Source: a virus. Taken from it: DNA of 64,000 bases. Shown piece after piece: positions 41,643 through 50,448 of the stretch. The DNA lies in IMG/VR virus record IMGVR_UViG_3300023202_000205, positions 115,365 to 179,364 of that record; one strand, 5' to 3'. How positions within the stretch are numbered: position 1 is the first letter of the stretch; each line of letters opens with the position of its first letter. The notes under the pieces are model-generated. The model was given only the letters and a program-made list of their open reading frames with translations. It had not been told where the DNA came from and did no database searches. A program made the translations under genes and the position numbers.

Positions 41643-44003
41643 CTATTCTCTCTGAATGGGATCTAGGGTAATTACGTGATCGAAAAATCCCACAAGGGAT
41701 TCTTCATGGTCGACCATAATGACTTGTCTACCAGTAGCTCCGGCTGCCTCCTTCAGCTTCAAAATCAGATTTTGAAGATGCACCACATTGTCCTTATCCA
41801 AGTGGTTGGAGGGCTCATCGAGTACGAGTAGGCCTACTTGTCGGGCAAACGTATCCGCCATGGCCGAGCGGAACGATGTCGAAGCTATTACCTTTTGTCC
41901 ACCAGAAAGTCGGGCAGCGGCGAAAGGTGGACTATCTTCCTTACTAGCAACAAAAGCGAGCTCTTCATCCAAGTGCATGGAGAAGTTCGCCTCCCATATC
42001 GACAAGTAGTGTGCTATTCGGCGGTTAAGAACGGCTGCGTATTCCCTCATCAATAACGAGGGGAGCCCGCTAACGTGGAGGACCTCGCGTGCCCTCTTGC
42101 AGATCTTGACCCATTCTGCGTCCACAGACTCGACTGCTAGCGTATCCGCCATACGCTTTTTCGTCGCAACATATTGTTCCTGTTGTACTTCGAACGAGGT
42201 GATCTCCCTATCGAGCTGCTGTCGCGATTGTGTTCGCGCAAACAAAGTCTCGACTTGTTTCTTCGCCTCCTTGATTTCTGCTTCGTTAGGCATCTCGGCT
42301 ACTGCCCCGAGTTCCTCACGCGCGTTCCTAGCTGACTGAAGCTGTTTCTCCAGCTTCTCTACAATGGCCACTTTGCCTTTGACAGTAGTGTCCTGCTCGG
42401 CCATCGCTATACTAGTACGCTCATAACTGGAGACGAGTTTCTGGAGACGTTCCACTTCCTCTTCGTTGAGTGGATTAGGAACTGATGTCTGGAGCTGCCC
42501 TTCCAGCATCTCTTTCCGGTTTTGAAGGCTCTCCAGGGAGCTGGTGTGGGACGTCAAGGCATCCCGCTGAGAACGAACCTCGTTTAGCCGATTCTGGACC
42601 TTTTCCTTGCTTCGCTGAACGGCCTCTATGGCATTTGAACGACTCTCATCAATTAAATGAGTGAATCGGTCGATTTCTGCCGTCAACCGCTGGCCCTCTT
42701 CTTTCCAGCGCTGATTGAGTGAGGCCTTCTGCTTCTCAAGCTGGTCTAGCTTCTCTTGCGATTCTTTCTGGAACCGCTCAGCCACCTCTTGTCCGCAGGT
42801 AGGACACTGGCCACTTTCAAAGATTGCCAGCTGCTCGGAAGTCTCCGAGATCTGACGCTCCAGGTCTCTGGCCTCTTGTTGGGCCTCCCTTTTAAAGGTC
42901 TGGAGCTGCTCGGAGAGCGTGTCCCGCTTTTCATGCAACTCCTTATCCTCTGGCAGAGAAGGCAGTTCCGACTTTCCTGTTAACTGGAGCTCTCGAGTAC
43001 GCAGCGTATCTGAGAGCTTCGAGATGGTTTCTTCCAGCTCGATAGAGTCACCTTCTGGACGCTCTCCCAGCTGGTCTAGTGACGCTTTAACCGTCGCCAG
43101 CTGGCTTCTCAGCTCCTCTGTGGCTTGAACGGCCCTCTTGTCGGCCTCGTGCTGGGCAAGGAGTGATCGTGCGTCCTCAGCAGCGGATTTGACGTCTCCA
43201 GCCATCTTACGCAGGGAATCCCTGCGCTCAGTCAGCTTGTCTAGCTCCTCCACTGCTTCGGTAAGCTCGGTGGCAACCTCCTCGATTCGTTCGTCAGCTT
43301 GTCTGATGGCAACGTTGTTCTGAGACTGCTTGTGCAGGCGGTTCAGCAGATCTTCGTAGGGCTGTAGTTCGGAAATCTCAGCCTCTACCTCGGTCAGTTG
43401 CTTGTTCAACTTAGCAAGGCGGTCCTCATTCTCCTCAATCGACTCCTGGATCATTTTGATCTGCTGATCTAAACCAGGAGTGACGCTGTAACGAGAGGCC
43501 TCGTTTCTGAGATGCTTTTCTGCCTCAGAAGCCTGCTGCAGTCCCACAGTCTCCTGAATCTCGCGGAGACGCTGGGTGTTGGTACTGAACAAGATTGAGT
43601 CGATCTTACCCTGCGGTACGAAAACATTGTTGAGCAAGGCGTCCACCGTGGTGGAGCAGAGCGACTCGATGAACTCAGTGATTTCGGTCTTGCGAGTTAA
43701 CGTCTCCCCCGGCGTGACCAGTTTCTGGCTATTCCGCTTTCCAAGCGTTCTCGTAATCGAGTAGGACGAGTCACCGTGCTCGAAATCAACGGTGACCGTC
43801 GCAGTGTCTGCTCCCCACATCACGTTATCCACTTTGGAACCTTCGGCAGCTATTTGGCCAGTAATACCGAAGCGGATCATATCGAGGACCGTAGATTTGC
43901 CTGAGCCATTCTTACCCAGGATGCCGCAGATGCCGGCACAGAACTCCCCTTCAAAACGCTCATGGCAGCCGAAGTTTTCAGCGAAAACGCGCGTGATCAG
44001 CAT
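41643..44003 (-). CDS. sbcC: SbcC/Rad50-like ATPase (786 aa)
   Basis: N-terminal Walker A GKNGSGKST (30-38), two very long coiled coils separated by a zinc hook CPTCGQ near residue 400, then the ABC signature LSGGQK near 700 and Walker B LLVLDEPSNHLD. This is the complete Rad50/SbcC architecture, shorter than the 1000-residue bacterial form and similar to phage gp46. With SbcD it processes DNA ends and hairpins. Ubiquitin-like genes flank it on both sides within 4 nt. Confidence 0.93.
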   Translation of the reverse strand: MLITRVFAENFGCHERFEGEFCAGICGILGKNGSGKSTVLDMIRFGITGQIAAEGSKVDNVMWGADTATVTVDFEHGDSSYSITRTLGKRNSQKLVTPGETLTRKTEITEFIESLCSTTVDALLNNVFVPQGKIDSILFSTNTQRLREIQETVGLQQASEAEKHLRNEASRYSVTPGLDQQIKMIQESIEENEDRLAKLNKQLTEVEAEISELQPYEDLLNRLHKQSQNNVAIRQADERIEEVATELTEAVEELDKLTERRDSLRKMAGDVKSAAEDARSLLAQHEADKRAVQATEELRSQLATVKASLDQLGERPEGDSIELEETISKLSDTLRTRELQLTGKSELPSLPEDKELHEKRDTLSEQLQTFKREAQQEARDLERQISETSEQLAIFESGQCPTCGQEVAERFQKESQEKLDQLEKQKASLNQRWKEEGQRLTAEIDRFTHLIDESRSNAIEAVQRSKEKVQNRLNEVRSQRDALTSHTSSLESLQNRKEMLEGQLQTSVPNPLNEEEVERLQKLVSSYERTSIAMAEQDTTVKGKVAIVEKLEKQLQSARNAREELGAVAEMPNEAEIKEAKKQVETLFARTQSRQQLDREITSFEVQQEQYVATKKRMADTLAVESVDAEWVKICKRAREVLHVSGLPSLLMREYAAVLNRRIAHYLSIWEANFSMHLDEELAFVASKEDSPPFAAARLSGGQKVIASTSFRSAMADTFARQVGLLVLDEPSNHLDKDNVVHLQNLILKLKEAAGATGRQVIMVDHEESLVGFFDHVITLDPIQRE
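42230..42245. repeat. Degenerate palindrome of the TGTTC-N4-GAACA family (site 6)
   Basis: GTGTTC-GCGC-AAACAA, two mismatches, in the sbcC coding sequence. It is the weakest of the seven sites but falls at the expected spacing between sites 5 and 7. Confidence 0.4.
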
Positions 44004-44006
44004 GGG

Positions 44007-44267
44007 TTACCCGTTCCGGACGAAGAGGCTCCGGATCTTACGGGCCAGCCGGACGACGACGTTGCCCTTGATCTTACGGACGAGCAGGAGGGTCTGCCCA
44101 TCCTGAACGACCTCGCCGAGCTGCACTTCCCGCCCATCGATGCGGGCTTCCTGCCCAGTCGGGTCGAGGCCGGCGGTCCCAAGCACGTCGTTGACGGTGG
44201 AATTTTCGGGAACCATATATTCCTCGATTCTCCCAGGTATACGGCCAGCGCGAACGGTGATTGACAT
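44007..44267 (-). CDS. Ubiquitin-like beta-grasp protein B (86 aa)
   Basis: The layout strand-strand-helix-strand (MSITVRAGRIPGRIEEYMVP, then STVNDVLGTAGLDPTG) followed by ARIDGREVQLGEVVQDGQTL is typical of MoaD/ThiS/ubiquitin-like proteins. After the last strand, LLLVRKIKGN resembles the place where such proteins end in Gly; here 14 more residues follow, as in precursors that need trimming. Both ubiquitin-like proteins have a Gly-Asn at this point. It sits between sbcC and the E1-like gene B. Confidence 0.7.
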   Translation of the reverse strand: MSITVRAGRIPGRIEEYMVPENSTVNDVLGTAGLDPTGQEARIDGREVQLGEVVQDGQTLLLVRKIKGNVVVRLARKIRSLFVRNG

Positions 44268-44315
44268 AGTACTATTACTCCTGCCCTAATGGGCTATGGG
44301 TGGTGAACAAGTGAT

Positions 44316-45014
44316 TCAGACCAGGGAAGCTTCCCTGGTCATGGTTGTGGGTGGGTTGGCGTAGAAAATGTTCTCGGTCTCTGGCAGGTCCCCTCCGGCC
44401 CGAGACCACTCGAACCAGCGGATAAAGGACCAGACTGCGAAAGCAGTCACCAAGGCGGCCGTAGGGCCAACTGTGGTACGAGCTCCACACAGAGAGTCGC
44501 TGGCTTCCTCGTCCTCGCAAAGCGTACTCTCCCAGAGGCGTATCTGAGCCGGCATGGTTGGCTGTACTGCGTAGACCCTCCCCTCGTCTCGACCCATACG
44601 GGTCTCGATCATTAAGGAGATCCCTGGCTTGTACTTGATGGCGCCTTCCCAGATCTCCTTGCGGGAGGCCATGGTATCGGTCAACAAGAAAACAACGTCA
44701 CCAAGTAAGGTACGTCCATCAACTGCTTCGTCGTGAGTGGTAATTTCCAGGCCAGTATCGGTTTGGATGCGTTCCGACAAGGCATGTACTTTCTGTTTAC
44801 CAATGTCCTCGATACCAAAAATCTGATTGGCTACGTTGTGGTCCTCCACCTTATCGAAATCCCATGCGTGGAGATTCTGAACGCCCAGTTTGGCCAGTTC
44901 CATAGCGATGCGAGACCCAGTAGCCCCTACCCCGATAAGGTCAACACGTCGGTTCGCGAAATGGTCGGGGGAGAACACTAACAGGTGACGAAGAGGTTCA
45001 ACAAGATTGCCCAT
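44316..45014 (-). CDS. E1-like ThiF-family adenylyltransferase, set B (232 aa)
   Basis: GVGATG (28-33), DFD (52-54), HNVANQIFGIEDIGKQKV with the conserved Asn, Gln and Lys residues, and late Cys candidates C166 and C176 (SDSLCGARTTVGPTAAL) match ThiF/E1 proteins. It is related to but clearly distinct from the set A enzyme. The genes for JAMM B and the ubiquitin-like protein B flank it in the same operon, supporting a dedicated pathway. Confidence 0.88.
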   Translation of the reverse strand: MGNLVEPLRHLLVFSPDHFANRRVDLIGVGATGSRIAMELAKLGVQNLHAWDFDKVEDHNVANQIFGIEDIGKQKVHALSERIQTDTGLEITTHDEAVDGRTLLGDVVFLLTDTMASRKEIWEGAIKYKPGISLMIETRMGRDEGRVYAVQPTMPAQIRLWESTLCEDEEASDSLCGARTTVGPTAALVTAFAVWSFIRWFEWSRAGGDLPETENIFYANPPTTMTREASLV

Positions 45015-45019
45015 GTTGC

Positions 45020-45769
45020 CTATTTACTCCTTTTCTTATTGCCACCTCGGTTTTTCTTGGTGGTTGCGGGGACGATTGGCCCCCCTGAGCGTCGGCGATC
45101 CGTCTGTCGAGTAAAACGGGTGCCACCATACGAGTAGCCCCGATAAGAGCCTCCAGGAAGACCAGACTTGTAGGAAAGCTTCTTGACCTTGGAGGATACG
45201 ACATCCTCGACCGTCTTATCCAGGTCGTCCGCGGACTCCCACAAGATCTCAACAGGACAGCCACTGACAGTGATCCAGTTGTTACCACAACGATAGTATA
45301 CGGTGATATGGGCATCGCCTTTCTTATTTACGATACCACGAATCCATATCGAGTGATCATCGCCGTACTGTTGACAGAAGTCCTTCATCTGCTGGTCATC
45401 CTGTCCAGATGGCGAAACGCCCATACTGGCGTGGGAGTGGAACCAGGAGTTGAGACGGTTAACGCGGAACCGCTCATCTTTGGGGTCGGTGACCCCGTTC
45501 TTAGCGTCTTCCTCCATGACCTCTATCGCTGCCTGAGCCAGGCCCTCTGGGGTCAGCTCAGTGGTTGTAGCATGGCAGTCCTGGGCGGGTACGATGCATT
45601 CGGACAAAACGAAGTCGCCGGTCTCCATCTGATTGACGACCATGAGCCAGCCAACCTCCATTGCCACCTTTTCAACAAGTTTGTGCATATACCGAGCGGC
45701 GGACTCGGTAATGTAGATTGTGGGGGTACCGTGGAATAACGGTTTCACGTCAGGTTTTACTGAGAACAC
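45020..45769 (-). CDS. JAMM/MPN metallopeptidase, set B (249 aa)
   Basis: A stand-alone JAB/MPN domain with E38 (AMEVGWLMVV) and WFHSHASMGVSPSGQDD, giving H111, H113, S121 and D124 for zinc and catalysis. The C-terminal 50 residues are Gly/Arg/Lys-rich (SYRGYSYGGTRFTRQTDRRR) and may bind nucleic acid. It probably trims or cleaves ubiquitin-like protein conjugates. The gene is 33 nt from the E2-like gene B and 5 nt from the E1-like gene B. Confidence 0.88.
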   Translation of the reverse strand: MFSVKPDVKPLFHGTPTIYITESAARYMHKLVEKVAMEVGWLMVVNQMETGDFVLSECIVPAQDCHATTTELTPEGLAQAAIEVMEEDAKNGVTDPKDERFRVNRLNSWFHSHASMGVSPSGQDDQQMKDFCQQYGDDHSIWIRGIVNKKGDAHITVYYRCGNNWITVSGCPVEILWESADDLDKTVEDVVSSKVKKLSYKSGLPGGSYRGYSYGGTRFTRQTDRRRSGGPIVPATTKKNRGGNKKRSK

Positions 45770-45802
45770 GCGTGTGTCCCTTTCTATGATTATTTCTGAA
45801 GA

Positions 45803-47254
45803 CTAACTAGAGACGTCAGCAGACTCCGCTATGCGCCCGTTAGACGATTCGGTCACCTCTTGTATTGCGCTTTTACGTTCCCTCTCTTTTTCTTCCTCGA
45901 TTTGTGCCCTGGTCATACTAACAGGCCACTTGCGAATATGTCTACCAGCAGCATCTGCTACGTTCACCGTTTCGACAAACGCGATACAGATCTGCACGAG
46001 AGCAGACCACTCATAGTTTGCTACCAACTGAGGGATGACCGCATCCATGTTGCCGAGGCAGGGCCTTCCATCAGAGAACAGATGGGGGCCATTCATGCCG
46101 GCCTCATAGCCTTGGACTTTACGTGTCAGATTGTAGAATCGGACACCTGTGACTCGCTCATCGATGACGAGCTTGAACGCACCGATCTCATGTTGATCCC
46201 CCGTCTCAGGATGTATAACATGCAGCAGGTCGGTTTCCACGGTCATGCAGTTACCTCTCCAGTCCACTGACCGCACCTTTGGTACTTTCAAAAGATTGTC
46301 GAACTCCTTAGACAGTTTCTGTCCTAGCTCCTTCTTATAGCTGTTAAAGTTATCCAACTCGTGGGAATACTCCTGATGGAGCCTCAACGATTTTACCAGA
46401 TCTTTTTGATACCCGGCAATTTGTTCCTTTAAAGAAGAAGCCTCCTGCATAAGACGACTCTCTTCTTTATGTGCTCGCGCTGAGCACGCTTTTACGTAGC
46501 GTGCTTTGATCTCTTCCGTATCTCGTTTATAGCCCTCTTGATGTATTCGCGCCGCTTCCCTGAAGATTCTCCTCAGAATCTCCTGGGAACCTTCATTACA
46601 AGTATGGTCAGCTTTGTGATAGATGTAGAGAATGGACTCAGTGAGCGCCCCAACCTCGTCACCCTCGTCAGTGACGATAGCGGTACCATTCAGGAAAGGT
46701 CCTACGGAAGAGCTGTCACGAAATGATACCGAGTTACCCCACATCTCAGGGGGTACTTCGGTGATTCCTCTAACATTCGACCCCCAGATAATCACTTCAA
46801 AATACTTATCGCCATCACTCGTCGTGCGAGAACAGGCCCTCCCATCTGCTGTCTTGAGAAAGACGTGTTTTTCGAAGGTAGATACCAGAATCTCTTCGGA
46901 TAATTTTGTGAGGACGTCGATGAAAGTTGGATTTACGGTACTATCCACCTGAACTACCTTAATGGTAGAAGGGTCGACCTCTATAGAGGCCGGAGTGCCG
47001 TCTGGGTTGGCTAACGCTACGAACTGAGCGCCTTCCTTATCGGTCTCTACAATGTTGCCTACATCATAGCCAAAATCGGCGAGCTTTTTTACTCCAGCGT
47101 TCGTAATGCCCCAACAGGGGATGGCTTCTTCGATTGGATCGTCTTCGCTGCCTAGTGCATCCTCGGCAGTGATTCGTATACGTAATTCACGAAGCCGCTC
47201 ACGAGATACGGCCTCCTTCATTACGTAAAACACATTTCCACCAGCATTTGCCAT
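45803..47254 (-). CDS. E2-like conjugating protein, set B (483 aa)
   Basis: Residues 300-450 end with GPHLFSDGRPCLGN (C399), then a helix and VNVADAAGRHIRKWP, the pattern of bacterial E2/UBC folds around the active-site Cys ('PHxxxDGxxCLG ... N ... W'). The middle is a long coiled coil (about 245-310), and the N-terminal 230 residues are a separate beta-rich domain. It has no RING-like Cys clusters, unlike the set A protein. It is the second gene of the SbcD-led operon. Confidence 0.78.
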   Translation of the reverse strand: MANAGGNVFYVMKEAVSRERLRELRIRITAEDALGSEDDPIEEAIPCWGITNAGVKKLADFGYDVGNIVETDKEGAQFVALANPDGTPASIEVDPSTIKVVQVDSTVNPTFIDVLTKLSEEILVSTFEKHVFLKTADGRACSRTTSDGDKYFEVIIWGSNVRGITEVPPEMWGNSVSFRDSSSVGPFLNGTAIVTDEGDEVGALTESILYIYHKADHTCNEGSQEILRRIFREAARIHQEGYKRDTEEIKARYVKACSARAHKEESRLMQEASSLKEQIAGYQKDLVKSLRLHQEYSHELDNFNSYKKELGQKLSKEFDNLLKVPKVRSVDWRGNCMTVETDLLHVIHPETGDQHEIGAFKLVIDERVTGVRFYNLTRKVQGYEAGMNGPHLFSDGRPCLGNMDAVIPQLVANYEWSALVQICIAFVETVNVADAAGRHIRKWPVSMTRAQIEEEKERERKSAIQEVTESSNGRIAESADVSS

Positions 47255-47265
47255 GCGGCCTCTCC

Positions 47266-48360
47266 TTATTCCTGCTGTTTGATGAATTGTTCGCGTTTCA
47301 GACGTATTACATCCAGCGGGCCAGCCGCCGGCTCTAACAGATCAAGCACGAACTGGTAGGTAAACGGCTCTGTATCATGGTCGACCAAACGAGTGAGTAG
47401 TGCCTCAACGGATATGATGTCATCGACTTCTTCTCGTCCGCCGAAGTCATCTAGCTCAATGTCTTCGGGGGCATCAACGGGCTCGCTGATCACAATGGCG
47501 CTGTCTGTCTGATGAGCTATGCGTCCGACTTCGGCGGCACATTCGGGGGTAAATACGACCCATGCTACAGGTGGCAAAGGCTGTCGCTCCCCTAGAGTAT
47601 CGGTCAGCCACTCCTCTAAAGCGGGCACCTGATCGTCGGCGGTAAAACGGAACTTCTTGATTGGACGGTAAGGTAGGGGCAGGCGCTCAATGGAGAGGTC
47701 GGTATTGACCAACATACACGATTTTGGGCCAGCCTGGCCGATATCCCGAGCACTTCCCGGACCAGTATAGTAAGCCCACTGGCCTGGTCGTACCTGTTGC
47801 TCCCATTCAATGTGAATATCCCCCATGACGACTAACGGGATATCTTTGGGAACCCACTCCAGATCACAGTTCCATTGCCCCTCGAAGCGGAGCGCTTGCT
47901 TACACGCCTGGTGTAGGAACAGGCACTGTGGTTGTTCCTCGCGGGCACCTAGTTCCACCAATTGTTGTTCGATTTCATCCTTCAACGTGTAATCGAACCC
48001 AACGCAGGTAACCTTTCCTATCTCCCGCTGTGTGCCGTCTCCGATATGCTGAACGTGATCGTGACAGGCGACATACCAGGGTGTTGACCGCTTGTCGTGG
48101 TTGCCCTGTATGGCGTACACGTCGACGCCCGTTTCTCTGCATCGATCCATCTGACGGCGAAAGAACTGGAGAACCTCAGGGCTGGGCTTGATGGTATCAA
48201 ATAAGTCCCCGAGCAGCACCAGCGGGAGGTAGAGCTCTAGGGATAAGTCAACCACCCCTTCCAAGCTGAGGAACGTATCTCCTGTAATACCGGTCATCCG
48301 GCGCCAGATAAACGGGTCCAGGTGTAGATCGCCGAGAGCTAGGAATGCCGGCTCAGACAT
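47266..48360 (-). CDS. sbcD: SbcD/Mre11-like nuclease (364 aa)
   Basis: Calcineurin-like phosphoesterase motifs are all present: ALGDLHLD (residues 7-14), VLLGDLFD, AIQGNHDK, a lone His in CLFLHQA and VVMGDIHIEW. Length and C-terminal region match SbcD/Mre11, the Mn2+-dependent nuclease partner of SbcC. It is separated from sbcC by the ubiquitin-like set B (E2, JAMM, E1, ubiquitin-like), an unusual split of this gene pair. Confidence 0.9.
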   Translation of the reverse strand: MSEPAFLALGDLHLDPFIWRRMTGITGDTFLSLEGVVDLSLELYLPLVLLGDLFDTIKPSPEVLQFFRRQMDRCRETGVDVYAIQGNHDKRSTPWYVACHDHVQHIGDGTQREIGKVTCVGFDYTLKDEIEQQLVELGAREEQPQCLFLHQACKQALRFEGQWNCDLEWVPKDIPLVVMGDIHIEWEQQVRPGQWAYYTGPGSARDIGQAGPKSCMLVNTDLSIERLPLPYRPIKKFRFTADDQVPALEEWLTDTLGERQPLPPVAWVVFTPECAAEVGRIAHQTDSAIVISEPVDAPEDIELDDFGGREEVDDIISVEALLTRLVDHDTEPFTYQFVLDLLEPAAGPLDVIRLKREQFIKQQE

Positions 48361-48823
48361 AATAGTGCGTCGCTAGGCTGTTGCGGAGTTGAGTCGCCTG
48401 ACTGGACAGTAGCTCCAATCGATAGAGCGCTTCTTCCAACCTCTCTCTGGGAGGGCCTGCTCCACTGAACAGAAAGTCGGTTCGGAGAAGTGCACATAAA
48501 CCCAACGTGGGTTGATAGTTGTGGCATAAGGCGTCGCACTGACGTGCGATGCTCTCCGGGGCTGTGGGCGCCATTTCACGAGCTGTAGCCCTTGAAAGGA
48601 GGCTTTGCCCTGGAGCGATTTGATCCTCACTGCGTTGGATCTCAACACCATCCATGAGGTCGATTGGCTGGTGGTCGGTTTCTGAGTCTGGCACACCTTC
48701 TCCGGCTACGAATGCCTTACGGGTTTCAGGGTCAATCGCCACTGAGCGCGACTCAGGTATCTTCCGTTTCCCCTTCTGGGGCTTCTTCTTGTGAGCTTTC
48801 TTGCTCTTCTTTTTGGCGGACAT
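48353..48823 (-). CDS. Hypothetical protein with Lys-rich N-terminus (156 aa)
   Basis: The first 25 residues are almost all Lys, Ser and Arg (MSAKKKSKKAHKKKPQKGKR), followed by an acidic linker and a helical C-terminal domain with three Cys. The N-terminus could bind DNA or RNA. It overlaps sbcD at its 3' end and the Rep-like gene at its 5' end. Confidence 0.6.
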   Translation of the reverse strand: MSAKKKSKKAHKKKPQKGKRKIPESRSVAIDPETRKAFVAGEGVPDSETDHQPIDLMDGVEIQRSEDQIAPGQSLLSRATAREMAPTAPESIARQCDALCHNYQPTLGLCALLRTDFLFSGAGPPRERLEEALYRLELLSSQATQLRNSLATHYYV

Positions 48824-49586
48824 TGAGTCCCTCCTGTTGTTCTAGTTGGGCGAGTATGGTTGAGTCCAGACGGCAACGGTTGATCCGTGTCCACCCCCGA
48901 CTCAGCCCCCTTGGTTGAAAATTGGTCAGATACTTCTCGAAGATGTTATGCCTACGGTACACCCAAGGATGTACCAAACTGCTTAGCCACTCCGACGGGG
49001 CTGCACGTGGGTCGATTTCTCGACGATCAATGACGCCTACTACCTGTCCCTCATTTTCAACGTGAACTTGACCGGACCGTACGTCTTTGTCCCGCACGGG
49101 GGAGTCCGATTGGAAAACCCCTACTAGTTGGTAACTGAGTTCCCCACCGAACGGGTCACCTCTACGTATATCGCCCGTGATTTTTACATCACAGGCGTCG
49201 TAGCTGAGGGTGTACCCTACAAGCTGGTATCGCGTAGCCCGTGCTTTGAAACGCTTGATGAGGTTCGGGTGTAAATCAGTGGTCCACTTTTGGTGACAGG
49301 TCGAGCGGATGTAGGTGGTACGGTCTTTGAGAGCATGCAGCGCTTTGAGTAGTTCTATGTTACGTCTGTGCCAGCAACTCGGGCAGAGCGGATGGTTGCA
49401 GTACTTCTGGGTCTTTTTATGACAGGCCATGAACGACATGCCGTGGCAGTCACGTATACTACTATACTTGCCCTGACAGTAAGCTAATAGACCAAATATG
49501 CGTACCCATTCAAATAAAGCATCTCCAAGGGAATCTCTGTAAAAGCAATCTCTATACCAAGCATATAGGCCATACGGGTCCTTCAC
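48753..49586 (-). CDS. Zinc-cluster protein, Rep-like region (277 aa)
   Basis: Begins at a GTG with AGGAGG 4 nt upstream. CHKKTQKYCNHPLCPSCWHRR resembles the Cys cluster (C-x3-5-C-x2-C) seen in rolling-circle Rep proteins, but I cannot find the HUH and catalytic Tyr motifs, so the Rep label covers this patch only. The C-terminal 40 residues are Gln/Glu-rich. It lies directly downstream of CRISPR array 1, and the last repeat-like remnants end 45 nt from its start. Confidence 0.5.
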   Translation of the reverse strand: MKDPYGLYAWYRDCFYRDSLGDALFEWVRIFGLLAYCQGKYSSIRDCHGMSFMACHKKTQKYCNHPLCPSCWHRRNIELLKALHALKDRTTYIRSTCHQKWTTDLHPNLIKRFKARATRYQLVGYTLSYDACDVKITGDIRRGDPFGGELSYQLVGVFQSDSPVRDKDVRSGQVHVENEGQVVGVIDRREIDPRAAPSEWLSSLVHPWVYRRHNIFEKYLTNFQPRGLSRGWTRINRCRLDSTILAQLEQQEGLNVRQKEEQESSQEEAPEGETEDT

Positions 49587-49689
49587 GGAGCCTCCTATGT
49601 GTGTCTATTTTTGCATAATTTATACATCCTGTCACAGATATGTTATTCAGTCGGTAGCCGATACCCGGCCTCTATCAGTCAGTCAGTCA

Positions 49690-50273
49690 GCCACAAATAC
49701 CAAGCCTCTGAGCGGGCATAGCGAGAGTGCGCAGCTTCCCGCTTCTCCCCGATCACATCCGGGTCACAGATACCAAGCCTCTGAGCGGGCATAGCGAGAG
49801 GAGGTCTGGCCGGCTTTACCGCGAGATCGTGGTGACGTCACAGATACCAAGCCTCTGAGCGGGCATAGCGGGAGACGCCCTGCATGTTGCTCGTCACAGA
49901 TACCAAGCCTCTGAGCGGGCATAGCGAGTATCAGCGGTTCATAGGCTGATTCCCGTGATGGCGAGTCACAGATACCAAGCCTCTGAGCGGGCATAGCGAG
50001 CGGCGGTAACCTACGCTGGCGTCACAGATACCAAGCCTCTGAGCGGGCATAGCGAGAACAGGATACTGTAGACGACCTCTTTCGTCACCGCTCGGGTCAC
50101 AGATACCAAGCCTCTGAGCGGGCATAGCGAGAAACTGCGGCCGGTGCTGGCAAATGCCCATCCTGTGTCACAGATACCAAGCCTCTGAGCGGGCATAGCG
50201 AGTCCCACCACGCCCGGCAGACCGAGTGCACGCATGCGTCACAGATACCAAGCCTCTGAGCGGGCATAGCGAG
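49690..50273 (-). CRISPR. CRISPR array 1: 9 repeats, 8 spacers
   Basis: Repeats are 36 nt. In plus-strand coordinates they start at 49690, 49763, 49837, 49893, 49965, 50021, 50096, 50167 and 50238. Spacers are 37, 38, 20, 36, 20, 39, 35 and 35 nt. The repeat begins GTCACAGATACC and ends GGGCATAGCGAG. I read transcription leftward: the leader is on the right, changed repeats lie at the left end, the minus-strand repeat ends in GTGAC as many type V repeats do, and its AUGCC/GGUAU stem needs a G-U pair available only on that strand. Repeat fragments continue to 49631. Confidence 0.97.
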
Positions 50274-50445
50274 AGGGCCTTTATAATTCGGTTCATGGAA
50301 CCGTGTTATATCGCTATCCGCGAGAGCCCTCATCTCAGCTGATCCTAGCACCCTTTAGATCACTGCAATATCTCCACCTAAACCATTATCATCAAAGAAC
50401 ATCGAGTGCCTCCCGTAATTTCAGAACCAAGAAGGCGCTCGAAAC
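50274..50445 (-). promoter_or_regulatory. Leader of CRISPR array 1
   Basis: These 172 bp match the leader of array 2 with only 10 differences. Near the first repeat the minus strand has TTATAAAG, a likely -10 box that would start transcripts at about the first repeat, and next to it the palindrome CGGTTC-ATG-GAACCG, a possible operator. The leader starts 3 nt after the stop of the 213-residue protein gene. Confidence 0.8.
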
Positions 50446-50448
50446 TAC

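Noticed and set aside
46462-46480. GTGCTCGCGCTGAGCAC as a family member
   Set aside because: It is palindromic but has a different half-site (GTGCTC), and it lies in a coiled-coil coding region.
48753-49586. Rolling-circle replication initiator
   Set aside because: The Cys cluster is similar, but no HUH motif or catalytic Tyr could be placed, so I gave only a descriptive name.
49764-50351. Open frames encoding MPAQRLGICD-type repeats across the arrays
   Set aside because: They are translations of the CRISPR repeat and have no independent start signals or protein-like content.
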